Source: JANQQC01 sp965262255 (lineage in GTDB: Bacteria > Pseudomonadota > Alphaproteobacteria > Caulobacterales > Hyphomonadaceae). Taken from it: DNA of 64,000 nucleotides. Made by a program: the position numbers and the translations under genes. Numbering within the stretch: position 1 is the first letter of the stretch; the number at the start of each line of letters is the position of its first letter. Positions 7,515-17,965 of this stretch are shown here, piece by piece. The DNA is taken from assembly GCA_965262255.1 (NCBI GenBank), contig OZ253505.1, positions 3,472,001 through 3,536,000 on the forward strand, given 5' to 3'. The notes beneath the pieces are model-generated. The model was not told the DNA's origin. It searched no databases and saw nothing but the letters and a program-made list of their open reading frames with translations.

Positions 7515-9722
7515 ATGAAACGTCTAAAGACTCTTCTCACTAGCACAACTGCCCTCATAGCATTGGTCGGCATGCCGATTGGCGGGACAATAGCACAAAC
7601 TTCGGAACAAGATGACGATTTAGTTCAAGAGACGATTTTCGTTACAGCTAGAAGAGTAGAAGAAGGTATTCAGGATGCTCCTTTGTCCGTTCAAGCCTAT
7701 AGCGAGCAAACGATTATCGATGCTGGAATAAGTGAAACTGCGGATTTCATTCAACTTACGTCCAATGTTACTTTAGCGGAATCTCAGAGTATAGGAACGG
7801 CGTTCTTAACGATTCGCGGATTGACGCAAGTTCGCAATGGGGAAAGTCCTGTTGCCGTAGTTGTTGACGGTGTACTGCAATTTAATAACAGGCAATTTGT
7901 CAGTCAGTTGTTTGATATTCAACAAATTGAAGTCGTGAAGGGCCCCCAAGGCGCACTCTATGGTCGTAATGCAACGGGCGGAGCGATTATTATAAACACT
8001 AAGAAACCAAGCAACGAGCGCGAAGGGTATGTTGGATTTGGAGTCGGCAATGGTGATGAATTCTCGGCCGAGGGAAGTTTCAACGTTCCTCTTGTTGAAG
8101 ATGAACTTTTGTTTAAGGCTTCTGGCAGAGTGGTAAGCCGAGAAGGTTATTTTTATAACGTTACACGTAACGATAAAGACGATCCTTACTTTGATCGTGC
8201 TTTTAGAGGTCGATTGTTGTGGACACCAAGTTCAAAGCAATCCGTCGACATAGTCGCGAGTGTTGCTCGGCATAATGGACGTGGGATCGGTTTTCAGTAT
8301 AGTGGAACAGCGACCGCTGACGATACTTCCTTGCCGTTTCAGGCGAATAACGAGGATGTAGGGGAACGTCAAACGGACGGCCTTTCGATGCGTTTTTCAA
8401 ACGAGATGGAATGGGGAACGATCACTTCAGTGACATCTTACGATGCCTTATCAACGATGACGAGAGCCGATCAGTTTCCATACACCGCCTTAGCAGATGG
8501 CCTTGATCAGAGTAACCCCGATTGGTTCTTTGATGGCACCCAAACTCAGTACACTGACATGAAGGCACTCAGTCAAGAATTTCGATTTACCTCTAACACA
8601 GACCAAGAGTTACGATGGGAAATTGGGGCATACTATCTGAGTTGGGAGCGATTCATATCGTCTACGACGGGAACTGATAAAGGAAAAGGGATTAAGAGAG
8701 TATATCGAACGCCTTTTGGTGCGAACACAACTAATCCGACCACAGGATTCTTGGCTGACGATAACAGTAACACGGCTTATGCTGTGTTTGGGCAAGTAAG
8801 CTACGACATTGCAGAAGATATGGAATTAAATATAGCGGGACGCTTTGATAACGAGGATCGCGAACAGAATGTTTCTCCGTTAAATACAGGAGGTGTAAAG
8901 GGGGCAAAAAATTCCGCGTCTTTTGATAAATTTTCCCCTAAAGTCACTTTTAAGTATAAGCCTGATGAAAATACAAACCTGTACGCAGTTTGGGGACAAG
9001 GCTTTCGAAGTGGACAGTTTAACCAAAATGGAGTTGCCGAAGCGGCTCGTAACGCGAAAGATGAGAATGGTAACCCAAAACCAGTGTTAGGAGTTAAAGA
9101 TTTGGTTGATCAAGAGGATAGTACGTCGATTGAACTGGGCGTAAAGAGTCTTTTGGCAGACGGGAAACTAATTCTCAACGGCGCTTTATTCGATACAAAG
9201 GTTGAAGGTGGTCAGTATTTTGTTTTCATCGGAGGAGTCGGTGCACAGGTTTTAATCAATATTGACGAAGTAAAAATAACAGGATTTGAAGCTGAGGCCA
9301 TTTGGAAACCCAATGAGAATCTAGACATTTATGCCTCGTATGGCAAAACTGATTCGAAAATTGAAAAATACACAACAAACGCTAAGCTAAAAGGCAATGC
9401 TGCTCCGTACATTCCGGAAGAAACAAGAAACATAGGGATTCAATGGAAATCTGAAATGAACGCCGATCTCAATTTTCTTGCACGAGTTGATTATGAGCAT
9501 CGCGGAAAACAGTTTTGGACTCCCGAAAATAATAATCCTCGTTCTGCTTTGGATTTAATGAACGCTAGGATAGCGTTGATCGACAGGCAAGGTGGATGGG
9601 AGCTGGCAGTTGAGGCCAACAATCTCACTGACGAAAGTTACAATTCAGAGTATGTGTCAGGAGGTTTTCTCCACCGGGCTAATCCACGTGCTGTTCGAAT
9701 GGAGCTGAGATACAAGTTTTGA
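7515..9722 (+). CDS. TonB-dependent outer-membrane receptor
   Basis: The ATG at 7515 is preferred over the GTG at 7455 because AGGAG lies ten bases before it and the product then starts with a normal signal peptide (MKRLKTLLTSTTALIALVG). After cleavage near AQT there is a TonB-box-like ETIFVTARR. A plug domain follows (DAPLSVQAYS, then IRGLTQVRNG and VEVVKGPQG-type IEVVKGPQGALYGRNATGGA). The rest is a 22-strand-type barrel ending in the aromatic MELRYKF. It imports a scarce ligand across the outer membrane using TonB energy. Its type is common in sphingomonad-like oligotrophs. The next genes encode hydantoinase subunits, so the ligand may be their substrate; this is inference. Confidence 0.93.
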   Translation: MKRLKTLLTSTTALIALVGMPIGGTIAQTSEQDDDLVQETIFVTARRVEEGIQDAPLSVQAYSEQTIIDAGISETADFIQLTSNVTLAESQSIGTAFLTIRGLTQVRNGESPVAVVVDGVLQFNNRQFVSQLFDIQQIEVVKGPQGALYGRNATGGAIIINTKKPSNEREGYVGFGVGNGDEFSAEGSFNVPLVEDELLFKASGRVVSREGYFYNVTRNDKDDPYFDRAFRGRLLWTPSSKQSVDIVASVARHNGRGIGFQYSGTATADDTSLPFQANNEDVGERQTDGLSMRFSNEMEWGTITSVTSYDALSTMTRADQFPYTALADGLDQSNPDWFFDGTQTQYTDMKALSQEFRFTSNTDQELRWEIGAYYLSWERFISSTTGTDKGKGIKRVYRTPFGANTTNPTTGFLADDNSNTAYAVFGQVSYDIAEDMELNIAGRFDNEDREQNVSPLNTGGVKGAKNSASFDKFSPKVTFKYKPDENTNLYAVWGQGFRSGQFNQNGVAEAARNAKDENGNPKPVLGVKDLVDQEDSTSIELGVKSLLADGKLILNGALFDTKVEGGQYFVFIGGVGAQVLINIDEVKITGFEAEAIWKPNENLDIYASYGKTDSKIEKYTTNAKLKGNAAPYIPEETRNIGIQWKSEMNADLNFLARVDYEHRGKQFWTPENNNPRSALDLMNARIALIDRQGGWELAVEANNLTDESYNSEYVSGGFLHRANPRAVRMELRYKF

Positions 9723-9826
9723 TGCACCCTTTAATCTTCCTGACAATCTTCGAAAATGGCAATTTTAAATCTATATGACCGTAACCTATTGAGTCAGTTT
9801 CGTTTTCAAGTTACGGGAGACTAAGC

Positions 9827-11521
9827 GTGGATCAGCAGCCATCACCTCGTTCAGTCGATCCCGTTACTATTGAAGTCATTCAACAGTCACTTAGTGCAAC
9901 TACAGATGAGATGTTCGCAGTAACCCGAAAAACGGCGATGAGTTCTGTAATTTATGAAGTTCTAGATTTCGGTGTAGCAGTGACAGATAAAAACGGGGCT
10001 CTCGCCAGTGCTGGTGCAGGAATTCCGTCATTCATCGGAATGGTAGATCCCGCCGTTCGAACGATCATAAAGAAGTTCGAGGCTGACTCTATAAATGAAG
10101 GAGACATTTTTGTTTCCAACGATCCCTTTGCAGGAGGAGTGAGCCACACAAATGATGTCGTTGTCTCAATGCCAATCTTCTACCGAAGTGAACTGGTTGC
10201 TTGGGTTGCAAATAAAGGACATTGGATGGATATAGGCGGAATGCGTCCGGGGAGTACATCTCCCGACGCAACCGAATTGTTTCAAGAGGGATTATTACTC
10301 CCTGAAGTGAAGATATTTGAAAAAGGAAGTTTGAATGAAGCCTTACTGCAAACAATGTGTGCCAATAGTAGGTTGCCAGAACAGTTGAAAGGCGATTTTT
10401 GGGCTGCAATTGCATCCCTTCGACTCGGTGAAAGACGCATAAAGCAAATTTGTGAGAAGTATTCCAAAGATCATTTTCTTTTCGCTATAGAAGATTATTT
10501 TGACACCGCTGAACAAAGAGTAAGACGGGCGCTGGCCAAGTTACCAAAAGGTCGATTTGAGGCAAGTGACCAACTTGATACGGGTCAAGAATTGCATGTC
10601 ATCGTAACCGTGACAGATCATGATTTCGATGTCGATTTATCAAACAATCCTGAACAAGATACGGGTCCTCTCAATTCCACCTACGACGCAACGATGGTTA
10701 GTGTTCAAGCTATGTTCAAGAGTTTGACAGATCCTAGCGGTCCTGCAAACGCTGGTTCTTTTCGGCCTTTGAAATTAGTCACAAAACCGGGAACGCTGTT
10801 TGATGCTAAGAGACCTGCGGCGACTGGACTCTATTATGAAAATAAGTTACGTGTCTCGGACTTGATTCTAAAAGCAGTGGCTCCTTATTTTGATGTTAAT
10901 CGTGCGGCCGGACATTTTTGTTCAGTTTGTGCAACTTTAGTTGGCCAAGTTGACGCGACAGGAAAAATGTCGAGTTTTATCGAGCCTGAAGTCGGTGGCT
11001 GGGGAGCTTGTAACGATAGAGACGGGGAGACAGCCCAATTTAGCACGTCGCACGGAGACACGTTTAACTGTCCTGTTGAAGTGAATGAAGCTCGAAATAA
11101 AGTTCAAGTAGACTGTTTATCTTTGAATTCAGAAGAAGGAGGAGCCGGTAAATTCAGAGGAGGAAAAGGGATAGATTTACAATATCGTATACTTGAGAAG
11201 TCGGGATGGGTAACTGCGTCCTATACGCGATCTAAAGTTAAGTCTTGGGGATTAGAAGGTGGGCATACGGGTACGAACAACAGAATCTCGGTAATTAGAT
11301 CAGATAGTTCTGTTGAACATTATGCGGTGGCTAACTCTATACCTGTGAGTAACGGAGATGTCATTAGAATTGAAACCGGAAACGGTGCTGGATTTGGTAA
11401 CCCTAGGGAAAGAAACAAGAGTTTAGTTCTTGATGACCTCCATAATCAATATATCACCGAGCAAGAAGCAACTTCCGTATATGGTCTTGATCCGGCTACC
11501 ATAAGGAAAATGGTAGCATGA
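9827..11521 (+). CDS. hyuB: hydantoinase B/oxoprolinase family subunit (copy 1)
   Basis: The GTG start has GGGAGA six bases upstream. The protein (564 residues) shows the HyuB family pattern: VDPVTIEVIQQSL at the N terminus, FVSNDPFAGGVSHTNDVV, NKGHWMDIGGM, and the C-terminal GKFRGGKGIDLQYRI and GAGFGNPRER. HyuB works with HyuA in ATP-dependent opening of cyclic amides such as hydantoins or 5-oxoproline. A second HyuB (15010) has the same length and similar motifs, so the two are duplicates within one cluster around a single HyuA. The 3' end overlaps the MFS gene by four bases (ATGA). Confidence 0.9.
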   Translation: MDQQPSPRSVDPVTIEVIQQSLSATTDEMFAVTRKTAMSSVIYEVLDFGVAVTDKNGALASAGAGIPSFIGMVDPAVRTIIKKFEADSINEGDIFVSNDPFAGGVSHTNDVVVSMPIFYRSELVAWVANKGHWMDIGGMRPGSTSPDATELFQEGLLLPEVKIFEKGSLNEALLQTMCANSRLPEQLKGDFWAAIASLRLGERRIKQICEKYSKDHFLFAIEDYFDTAEQRVRRALAKLPKGRFEASDQLDTGQELHVIVTVTDHDFDVDLSNNPEQDTGPLNSTYDATMVSVQAMFKSLTDPSGPANAGSFRPLKLVTKPGTLFDAKRPAATGLYYENKLRVSDLILKAVAPYFDVNRAAGHFCSVCATLVGQVDATGKMSSFIEPEVGGWGACNDRDGETAQFSTSHGDTFNCPVEVNEARNKVQVDCLSLNSEEGGAGKFRGGKGIDLQYRILEKSGWVTASYTRSKVKSWGLEGGHTGTNNRISVIRSDSSVEHYAVANSIPVSNGDVIRIETGNGAGFGNPRERNKSLVLDDLHNQYITEQEATSVYGLDPATIRKMVA

Positions 11522-12873
11522 GTAATTCTGAATCCAAGCAAGAGTCGATAAAAAAGAACGAGCTTAACCTTGTTTATTCTTGGTTGATCGTCGCCGTTCT
11601 TATGGTGGCTTATCTGCTTTCCTATGTAGACCGTTCGATCCTTTCGTTATTAGTCAATCCTATTCGATCAGACCTTAATCTTTCCGATACACAGCTCAGT
11701 CTATTGCATGGATTTGCGTTTGCCCTGTTCTATGCCAGTTTGGGATTTCCACTTGGAAGAATGGCAGACAGTCATAATCGACGCAACATAATTGTTGGTG
11801 GAATAAGTTTTTGGAGCCTCTTCACGGCAGCTTGCGGACTCGCGACTAATTTTTGGCAATTGTTTTTGACGAGGATGGGAGTAGGGATAGGCGAAGCCGC
11901 TCTTAATCCCAGTGCTTATTCAATTATCTCGGACAGATTTCCGAAACGATTGTTGGCTCGCGCTCTAAGCACTTATGTTATGGGAACATACATGGGATTC
12001 GGGCTCGCGTTTATAGTTGGCGGTCTAGTTGTACAAGCCGTTACCAAAACACCAACCTCTGTTGTGCCTTTACTAGGAGAAGTATACACTTGGCAGTTAG
12101 CGTTCTTTTATGTTGGCTTGCCCGGTTTATTGGTTGCACTACTCGTCTATTTTACAGTCAAAGAGCCTATGCGAACGGGGGTAGTGAGCAAGTCAAGCAA
12201 GCCGTCGGCTGTTCCGATCAAAGAAGTAGTAGGTTTTGTTGTAAAAAACAAGCGAACACTTATCTGTCATCTAGCCGGTTTCAGTTTGATTGGGATTCTC
12301 GTTAATGGGTTAGTCCTTTGGACGCCCAGTTTTTTCTTCCGAACGTATGGAATTCCAGTAGCTGAAGCCGGCGTGATATATGGAGTGATTTTGCTGATTT
12401 TCGGCCCCATTGGAATATTTCTAGGCGGTGTGATTTCTGATCGTATAGATCGAAATGGATTGAACGGAGGTGGATTTCTAACAGCTGCTAGTTTTGTTGC
12501 GTTCGCCATCATCCCAGCATTACTGAGTCCATTGATGCCAACGGCAGGTTTATCATTCGCATTTATTGCCATACTCGTTCTGGCAACCAGTGCGCCGTGG
12601 GGCGTAGCCGTCTCTGCAATTCAGCAGATAACGCCCAATGAAATGCGAGGACAGGTATCAGCACTATATTTGTTCGTCGTTAATCTAATTGGGATTGGAT
12701 TTGGTCCAACACTAGTTGCACTCCTTACGGATGAAGTTTTTGGTCAGGATTCGATGTTGAAATACTCAATGGTCTGCGTCGGTACAGGGGCAGCCATTGC
12801 GGCAACGGTAGTATTGTTTATCGGCGTTCGACCTTTTAGAGAGAGTTTGAAGCGTGCTTCAGATTGGGCATAA
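11518..12873 (+). CDS. MFS transporter, spinster-like
   Basis: This 451-residue protein has about twelve hydrophobic helices. The first loop pattern is LSYVDRSILSLLVNPIRSDL, and helix 2-3 carries the MFS signature GFPLGRMADSHNRRNI. It then reads GVGIGEAALNPSAYSIISDRF, which is typical of spinster-type carriers found near TonB receptors in Alphaproteobacteria. It probably moves the compound imported by the receptor across the inner membrane, or exports a product. It overlaps hyuB copy 1 by four bases, so translation is likely coupled. The exact substrate cannot be read from the sequence. Confidence 0.9.
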   Translation: MSNSESKQESIKKNELNLVYSWLIVAVLMVAYLLSYVDRSILSLLVNPIRSDLNLSDTQLSLLHGFAFALFYASLGFPLGRMADSHNRRNIIVGGISFWSLFTAACGLATNFWQLFLTRMGVGIGEAALNPSAYSIISDRFPKRLLARALSTYVMGTYMGFGLAFIVGGLVVQAVTKTPTSVVPLLGEVYTWQLAFFYVGLPGLLVALLVYFTVKEPMRTGVVSKSSKPSAVPIKEVVGFVVKNKRTLICHLAGFSLIGILVNGLVLWTPSFFFRTYGIPVAEAGVIYGVILLIFGPIGIFLGGVISDRIDRNGLNGGGFLTAASFVAFAIIPALLSPLMPTAGLSFAFIAILVLATSAPWGVAVSAIQQITPNEMRGQVSALYLFVVNLIGIGFGPTLVALLTDEVFGQDSMLKYSMVCVGTGAAIAATVVLFIGVRPFRESLKRASDWA

Positions 12874-12939
12874 GACGAAAGTTTTCTTAATGAATGAACG
12901 CTTTTCAGAATAGATAATTTTTTAATTCAAGGTAATGAT

Positions 12940-15000
12940 GTGACAAAAATTCGATTATCAACCGATGTGGGTGGAACGTTCACTGACCTCGTTTATTTCG
13001 AGGTTAATGATGACGGAACGATCACGTCCCTCAATGCTGTGAAAGCCCATACGACACCTCCGAACTTTGAAGTCGGTGTTCTTGAAGCCATTAACAAAGC
13101 CGGAATTGATTATAAAAGCGTTGATGTGTTTGCTCACGGTACGACCGTTGTTATAAACGCCTTAACAGAGAGAAAAGGCGTGAAGACCGGCCTAATAACG
13201 ACGAAAGGATTTCGGGATATACTTGAGATTGCTCGTGGAAATCGACCAGATTTTTTCAATTTGAGGTACCAAAAACCAAAACCCTTTGTTCAACGCTATT
13301 TACGTCGGGAAATTTCTGAGCGTATGAATTATAAAGGAGAAGTACTAAAACCGATCAGTCTTGAAGGATTAGAAGAGATCATTCGCGATTTTAGATCAGA
13401 CGGTGTCGAAGCCATTGCTATCAGTTTACTTCACGCCTATGCCAATCCTTCCCACGAAGTTCTGCTGAAATCCGAAGTGCAAAAACTTTGGCCCGAGGCT
13501 TCAGTAGTTGCATCTCACCAGATCACGCGAGAATGGCGAGAATATGAACGCACGAACACCGCCGTGCTTTGCGCTTACGTGCAACCACTCGCTGAGGATT
13601 ACCTCACCAAGATGGAACATCAGCTTGAGGAAAACGGATTCAGGGGGTCATTTTATGTCATGCAATCCAATGGAGGGATTGATACGGTAAAATCGGCTAA
13701 AGAAACTCCAATAACAATGGTAGAATCGGGCCCAGCAAGCGGCGTACTAGGTGCGGCGGCACTAGGAAAAATAATCGGAGAAGAGAATATAATTGCGCTG
13801 GATATTGGAGGTACGACTGCAAAATGTTCTTTGATTGACCAAGGACGAGTAGAAATCACCAGTCAATACATGATTGGTCGTAGCAAAACGTCTGCCGGCT
13901 ATCCGATTATGACTCCTGTTGTCGATATAGTTGAAATAGGAAACGGTGGGGGGTCCATAGCGTGGGTCGACGAAGATAACAAACTACACGTCGGACCAAA
14001 AAGTGCGGGAGCAGTTCCAGGCCCCGTCGCTTATGGTAGGGGAGGAACAGAGCCTACAACTACAGATGCTAATCTGTTGTTAGCAAGAATTAATCCCAGC
14101 TACTTTATAGGTGGTGAGATCGAAGCAGATATGACATCTGTAAGAGACGTTTTTGCGAGTATCGGTGCGAAGTTAGGATTATCGGCAGAAGAGACTGCGC
14201 GAGGTGTCGTGCGAATCGCTAATAACAATATGATGAACGCACTGAAACTGGTATCGATCAATCGAGGATACGACCCTAGGGATTTTACGATGATTGCATT
14301 CGGAGGAGGAGGCGCGATGCATGCTACCGCGCTTGCAAAAGAGATGAATATTCCGAAAGTTATTGTTCCAGCCCATTCTGCTGTATTTTCCGCTTGGGGA
14401 ATGTTAATGTCCGATTTGCGTCGAGATTATATTCGGACACGCCCATTACAGATTCGTGAGGGAACTGAAGAGACTATCAATGCAACCTACATTGAGATGG
14501 AAGACCAAGCGCGAGAGGCATTTTTAAGTGACGGACTCTCTGAACACAAACTATACTTTGAACGTTACTTAGATTTACGGTACGAAGGACAAGAGCATTC
14601 AGTCCGTATTTCCGTACCCAACATCAAAATTAGCAAGCAAGTTCTAGATGAACTCATAATCCGTTTCCATGATGCTTATGAACGCGAATATACTTACCGA
14701 CTGAAGAATAATGTTGAGCTTGTCACTTTTCAACTTGTTGCGTTCGCTTCGGTTGATTTACCGGAACTATCGAAAATAGAAACGCAAGGAACTGTTGAAG
14801 AGGCTATTAAATCAAAGCGTTTAGTCGACTTTGACGACGATGGCACACTAACCACGACAATATATGATAGAGAAAAACTTCCTGCTCTCTCGATCATAAA
14901 CGGGCCTGCAATTGTCGAAGAATCTGGCGGTACAACAGTCGTTTTTCCCGATCAAGAACTCGAAGTTGACGAGTTTGGCAATCTTCACATAAAAATTTAG
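12940..15000 (+). CDS. hyuA: hydantoinase A/oxoprolinase family subunit
   Basis: The start is a GTG; the nearby ATGs at 12935 and 12938 are out of frame. The N-terminal RLSTDVGGTFTDL, the central IALDIGGTTAKCSLI and the later MIAFGGGGAMHATAL are the ASKHA-type ATP-binding signatures of the HyuA/oxoprolinase A family. The length of 686 residues is normal. It would use ATP to activate a cyclic amide for opening, in complex with one of the two HyuB subunits. There are 66 bases between the MFS gene and this start, and only nine bases before hyuB copy 2, so the latter pair is surely one unit. Substrate unknown. Confidence 0.92.
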   Translation: MTKIRLSTDVGGTFTDLVYFEVNDDGTITSLNAVKAHTTPPNFEVGVLEAINKAGIDYKSVDVFAHGTTVVINALTERKGVKTGLITTKGFRDILEIARGNRPDFFNLRYQKPKPFVQRYLRREISERMNYKGEVLKPISLEGLEEIIRDFRSDGVEAIAISLLHAYANPSHEVLLKSEVQKLWPEASVVASHQITREWREYERTNTAVLCAYVQPLAEDYLTKMEHQLEENGFRGSFYVMQSNGGIDTVKSAKETPITMVESGPASGVLGAAALGKIIGEENIIALDIGGTTAKCSLIDQGRVEITSQYMIGRSKTSAGYPIMTPVVDIVEIGNGGGSIAWVDEDNKLHVGPKSAGAVPGPVAYGRGGTEPTTTDANLLLARINPSYFIGGEIEADMTSVRDVFASIGAKLGLSAEETARGVVRIANNNMMNALKLVSINRGYDPRDFTMIAFGGGGAMHATALAKEMNIPKVIVPAHSAVFSAWGMLMSDLRRDYIRTRPLQIREGTEETINATYIEMEDQAREAFLSDGLSEHKLYFERYLDLRYEGQEHSVRISVPNIKISKQVLDELIIRFHDAYEREYTYRLKNNVELVTFQLVAFASVDLPELSKIETQGTVEEAIKSKRLVDFDDDGTLTTTIYDREKLPALSIINGPAIVEESGGTTVVFPDQELEVDEFGNLHIKI

Positions 15001-15009
15001 GAGTTCAAA

Positions 15010-16695
15010 ATGGCCTTAGATTCTGCGAATCAACTTACAAGCACCTATGATCCTATTACCATAGAGATCATCCAAAACTCTCTGACAGCAATCACGGACG
15101 AAATGTTTGCTACGATGAGAAAAACTGCCATGAGTTCGATCATCTATGAGGTATTGGATTTTGGAGTTGCAATGTTTGATGCAAAAGGAAATCTAGCAAG
15201 TTCGGGTTCAGGAATTCCCGGCTTTATCGGGATGCTAGAACCGGGCGTCAAAGCTATATTGAAGAAATACCAAAATGACGATTCGTTCGAAGAGGGTGAT
15301 ATTTTTATGACCAACATGCCACATTTTGGTGGTGTCAGTCATCTCAATGATGTAGTCCTAATTATGCCCGTGTTCGCTGAGGACGAGATAATTGGATGGC
15401 TTGCTAACAAAGCGCATTGGGTAGATGTTGGAGGAGCCTTTCCTGGGAGTATCAGTCCAGATGCTGTTGATGTCTATCAAGAAGGTTTGCAAATTCCCGA
15501 AATTAAAGTTATCGCCGCAGGAGAACCTAATCAAGCTGTTCTAGATATTATAACCATGAACACACGAGTTCCGGATACAACAATGGGCGACTTTTGGGCA
15601 GGAATTGCGTCGATGCGAGCAGGGGCAAGAAGAATGCTTGCTATCGTGGAAAAGTACGGCCGGGATGCGGTTGAATTCGCGATCGAAAATTATATTGAGC
15701 TTGGAGAAAAAATGGCTCGCCGATCCTTACAGGATTTACCGAAAGGGACGTATTCTGCTCATGAGATTCTTGACGACGGAAGAACTGTTCAAGTCGAAAT
15801 AACGATATCCGATGACGAATTTCTAGTTGATTTACGGAACAATCCGGAACAAACAGCGACGGCATTGAATTCATCATACGATGCAACAATCGTTGATGTA
15901 CAGATGATTTTTAAAGCAATAGTCGATCCTCAGAGTTTCGCTAACTCCGGCACTTTCAAACCAATCAAAGTTTTGGTCGACAGAGGGTCTATGTTCGCCG
16001 CTGAATATCCAGCGGCTATGAGTGTGTACTATGAAGTGAGTATGCTTTTGTTCGATTTACTTTGGAAAGCATTAGCCGATCATATGAAAGAATATTTTCC
16101 GGCTGGACATTACTCGTCGATATGTGGAACATTTATAGGTGGGCCAAGTCAGCGTGGTGGAGATGATCATAGTATCGTTGAACCACAATTAGGAGGTTGG
16201 GGGGCATGTCACGATCGAGATGGTTTGAACGCGCTCTATACTGGTTATCATGGAGATACTTTTAACTGCCCGGTAGAAGTTACCGAGCAAAAGAACGGTC
16301 TTATGGTCGATCGACTTGAACTGTCCAATACATCTGGAGGAGAAGGAGAGTACATTGGAGGTAAAGGAATCGAGTTAGATTATCGTATTGTGGCAGATGG
16401 CTGGTGGCTAACTATGGCCTATACGAGATCAAAACATGGGCCGTGGGGCTTACAAGGAGGTACTTCTGGTTCGACCAATCATGTGATTGTCGAACGCGCA
16501 ACCGGTGAACAAGAGCGATTCAGCGAATGTACTGCCTTGACGTTAGGTAAAGATGATCTGATTAAAGTTTATACGGCTAATGGGGGCGGATACGGAGATC
16601 CAAAAAACAGACCGAGAGAAAAAGTTCTAGAAGATATAAAGAACGGATATGTTACGAAGGATCGAGCTGCCGAAGTCTATGGAGTGACAGCCTAA
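15010..16695 (+). CDS. hyuB: hydantoinase B/oxoprolinase family subunit (copy 2)
   Basis: AGGAG lies six bases before the ATG. The protein (561 residues) is a close paralogue of the copy at 9827: both share TDEMFA..RKTAMSS.IYEVLDFGVA, both have a WGAC.DRDG motif, and both end in a G.GYGDP/GFGNP-type segment. It directly follows hyuA and so is the likely primary partner; copy 1 may give another specificity or be an old duplicate. It is nearly flush with the next gene (one base gap). Confidence 0.91.
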   Translation: MALDSANQLTSTYDPITIEIIQNSLTAITDEMFATMRKTAMSSIIYEVLDFGVAMFDAKGNLASSGSGIPGFIGMLEPGVKAILKKYQNDDSFEEGDIFMTNMPHFGGVSHLNDVVLIMPVFAEDEIIGWLANKAHWVDVGGAFPGSISPDAVDVYQEGLQIPEIKVIAAGEPNQAVLDIITMNTRVPDTTMGDFWAGIASMRAGARRMLAIVEKYGRDAVEFAIENYIELGEKMARRSLQDLPKGTYSAHEILDDGRTVQVEITISDDEFLVDLRNNPEQTATALNSSYDATIVDVQMIFKAIVDPQSFANSGTFKPIKVLVDRGSMFAAEYPAAMSVYYEVSMLLFDLLWKALADHMKEYFPAGHYSSICGTFIGGPSQRGGDDHSIVEPQLGGWGACHDRDGLNALYTGYHGDTFNCPVEVTEQKNGLMVDRLELSNTSGGEGEYIGGKGIELDYRIVADGWWLTMAYTRSKHGPWGLQGGTSGSTNHVIVERATGEQERFSECTALTLGKDDLIKVYTANGGGYGDPKNRPREKVLEDIKNGYVTKDRAAEVYGVTA

Positions 16696-16696
16696 A

Positions 16697-17965
16697 ATGG
16701 CAGAAAAGGAACAATCGTTACTTCTCAAGAACGTATATGTTCTTGATCCAGATTTGGAAACACCGCAGTATCCCAGCGATATTAGGATCAAGGGAAACCT
16801 CATCTCACAGATCGGCAGAGATCTAGATCATAACCAAAACGAACAGACCATTGACGGCGAGGGGCGTTTCGCGTTACCCGGTTTAATTGATTGTCATGTT
16901 CATCCGTTCTTAGCCGAAACCAATCTTTCGAAACTGGCGGATATTCCGCCAACTTTGATGACTGCTCGGGCTACAAAAATACTTAAAGAGATGCTTTTGA
17001 GAGGGTTTACAACTGTTCGTGATGCCACGGGAGCGGATTGGGGTATCAAGCAGGCCGTAAATGATGGAGTCATTTTGGGACCGAGACTTTATATTTCCGG
17101 CAGAGCTCTTTCTCAAACGGGAGGTCACGGGGATTTTCGCAGACTCACCGAAGAGACCTCACCATGTCAGTGTGCTAATGCCATTGCCTATACGTCTCGA
17201 ATAGCCGATGGCGTAGACGAGGTTAGAAAAGCTGTTCGAGAAGAATTACGACAAGGTGTCGACCAAATAAAGATAATGGTCTCTGGAGGAGTCTCGTCAC
17301 CTCATGATCCATTGGAATGCGATCAGTACTCAGCAGAGGAGATTTCGACGATTGTCTATGAAGCAAAGAAACGTGGCACCTACGTGATGGCCCACGCCTA
17401 CGGAGCGAGTGCAATTGCTATGGCTCTAGAATGCGGTGTTCGCACAATTGAACACGGAAATATGATAGATGCTGAAACTGCAAAACTCGCAGCATCCAAG
17501 GAAGCTTTTGTTGTCCCGACTTTGGTGACGTATGACGTTTTAAATGAAACGGCTCACGAACATGGTTGGTCTGAATCGATGTTTGAGAAATTGAAGACAG
17601 TCAGAGATGCGGGTCTTAGATCCATTGAACTGTGCGTGAAGTACGGCGTTAGAATTGGTTTTGGAACAGATCTAATCGGAGATAATTTTGAGCATCAGTC
17701 TCGTGAATTTGAGATTCGTACTAAGGTGCAATCTCCGAGAGACATTATTCGTTCAGCAACAAAAATTAACGCAGAGATACTTCGAGAAAGCGATCGATTA
17801 GGCGTATTGAAAACAGATGCCTACGCCGACCTGATTTTGCTTGATGAAAACCCTTTTGACAAACTCGAAGTCTTGCAAGGACAAGGTAAGCAAATGCCAC
17901 TCGTGGTAAAGGATGGGGTGGTTATCAAAAATCAACTAGAAACGGGAGCTCAATTCAATGGATGA
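16697..17965 (+). CDS. metal-dependent amidohydrolase
   Basis: Composite-domain amidohydrolase of 422 residues. The start of the barrel carries the HxH metal site in ALPGLIDCHVHPF. A lysine in QIKIMVSGGVSS may be the carbamylated bridging ligand. Histidines in MAHAYG and IEHGN follow, and GFGTDLIG supplies the last Asp. This resembles the imidazolonepropionase/Xaa-Pro dipeptidase branch. It lies one base after hyuB copy 2 and overlaps the permease gene by eight bases. It plausibly cleaves the linear amide or ureido product after ring opening. That role is inferred from the neighbours. Confidence 0.87.
   Translation: MAEKEQSLLLKNVYVLDPDLETPQYPSDIRIKGNLISQIGRDLDHNQNEQTIDGEGRFALPGLIDCHVHPFLAETNLSKLADIPPTLMTARATKILKEMLLRGFTTVRDATGADWGIKQAVNDGVILGPRLYISGRALSQTGGHGDFRRLTEETSPCQCANAIAYTSRIADGVDEVRKAVREELRQGVDQIKIMVSGGVSSPHDPLECDQYSAEEISTIVYEAKKRGTYVMAHAYGASAIAMALECGVRTIEHGNMIDAETAKLAASKEAFVVPTLVTYDVLNETAHEHGWSESMFEKLKTVRDAGLRSIELCVKYGVRIGFGTDLIGDNFEHQSREFEIRTKVQSPRDIIRSATKINAEILRESDRLGVLKTDAYADLILLDENPFDKLEVLQGQGKQMPLVVKDGVVIKNQLETGAQFNG

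Noticed and set aside
12267..12572. Minus-strand ORF in the MFS gene
   Set aside because: Shadow of the membrane-protein codons; no ribosome site and no domain.
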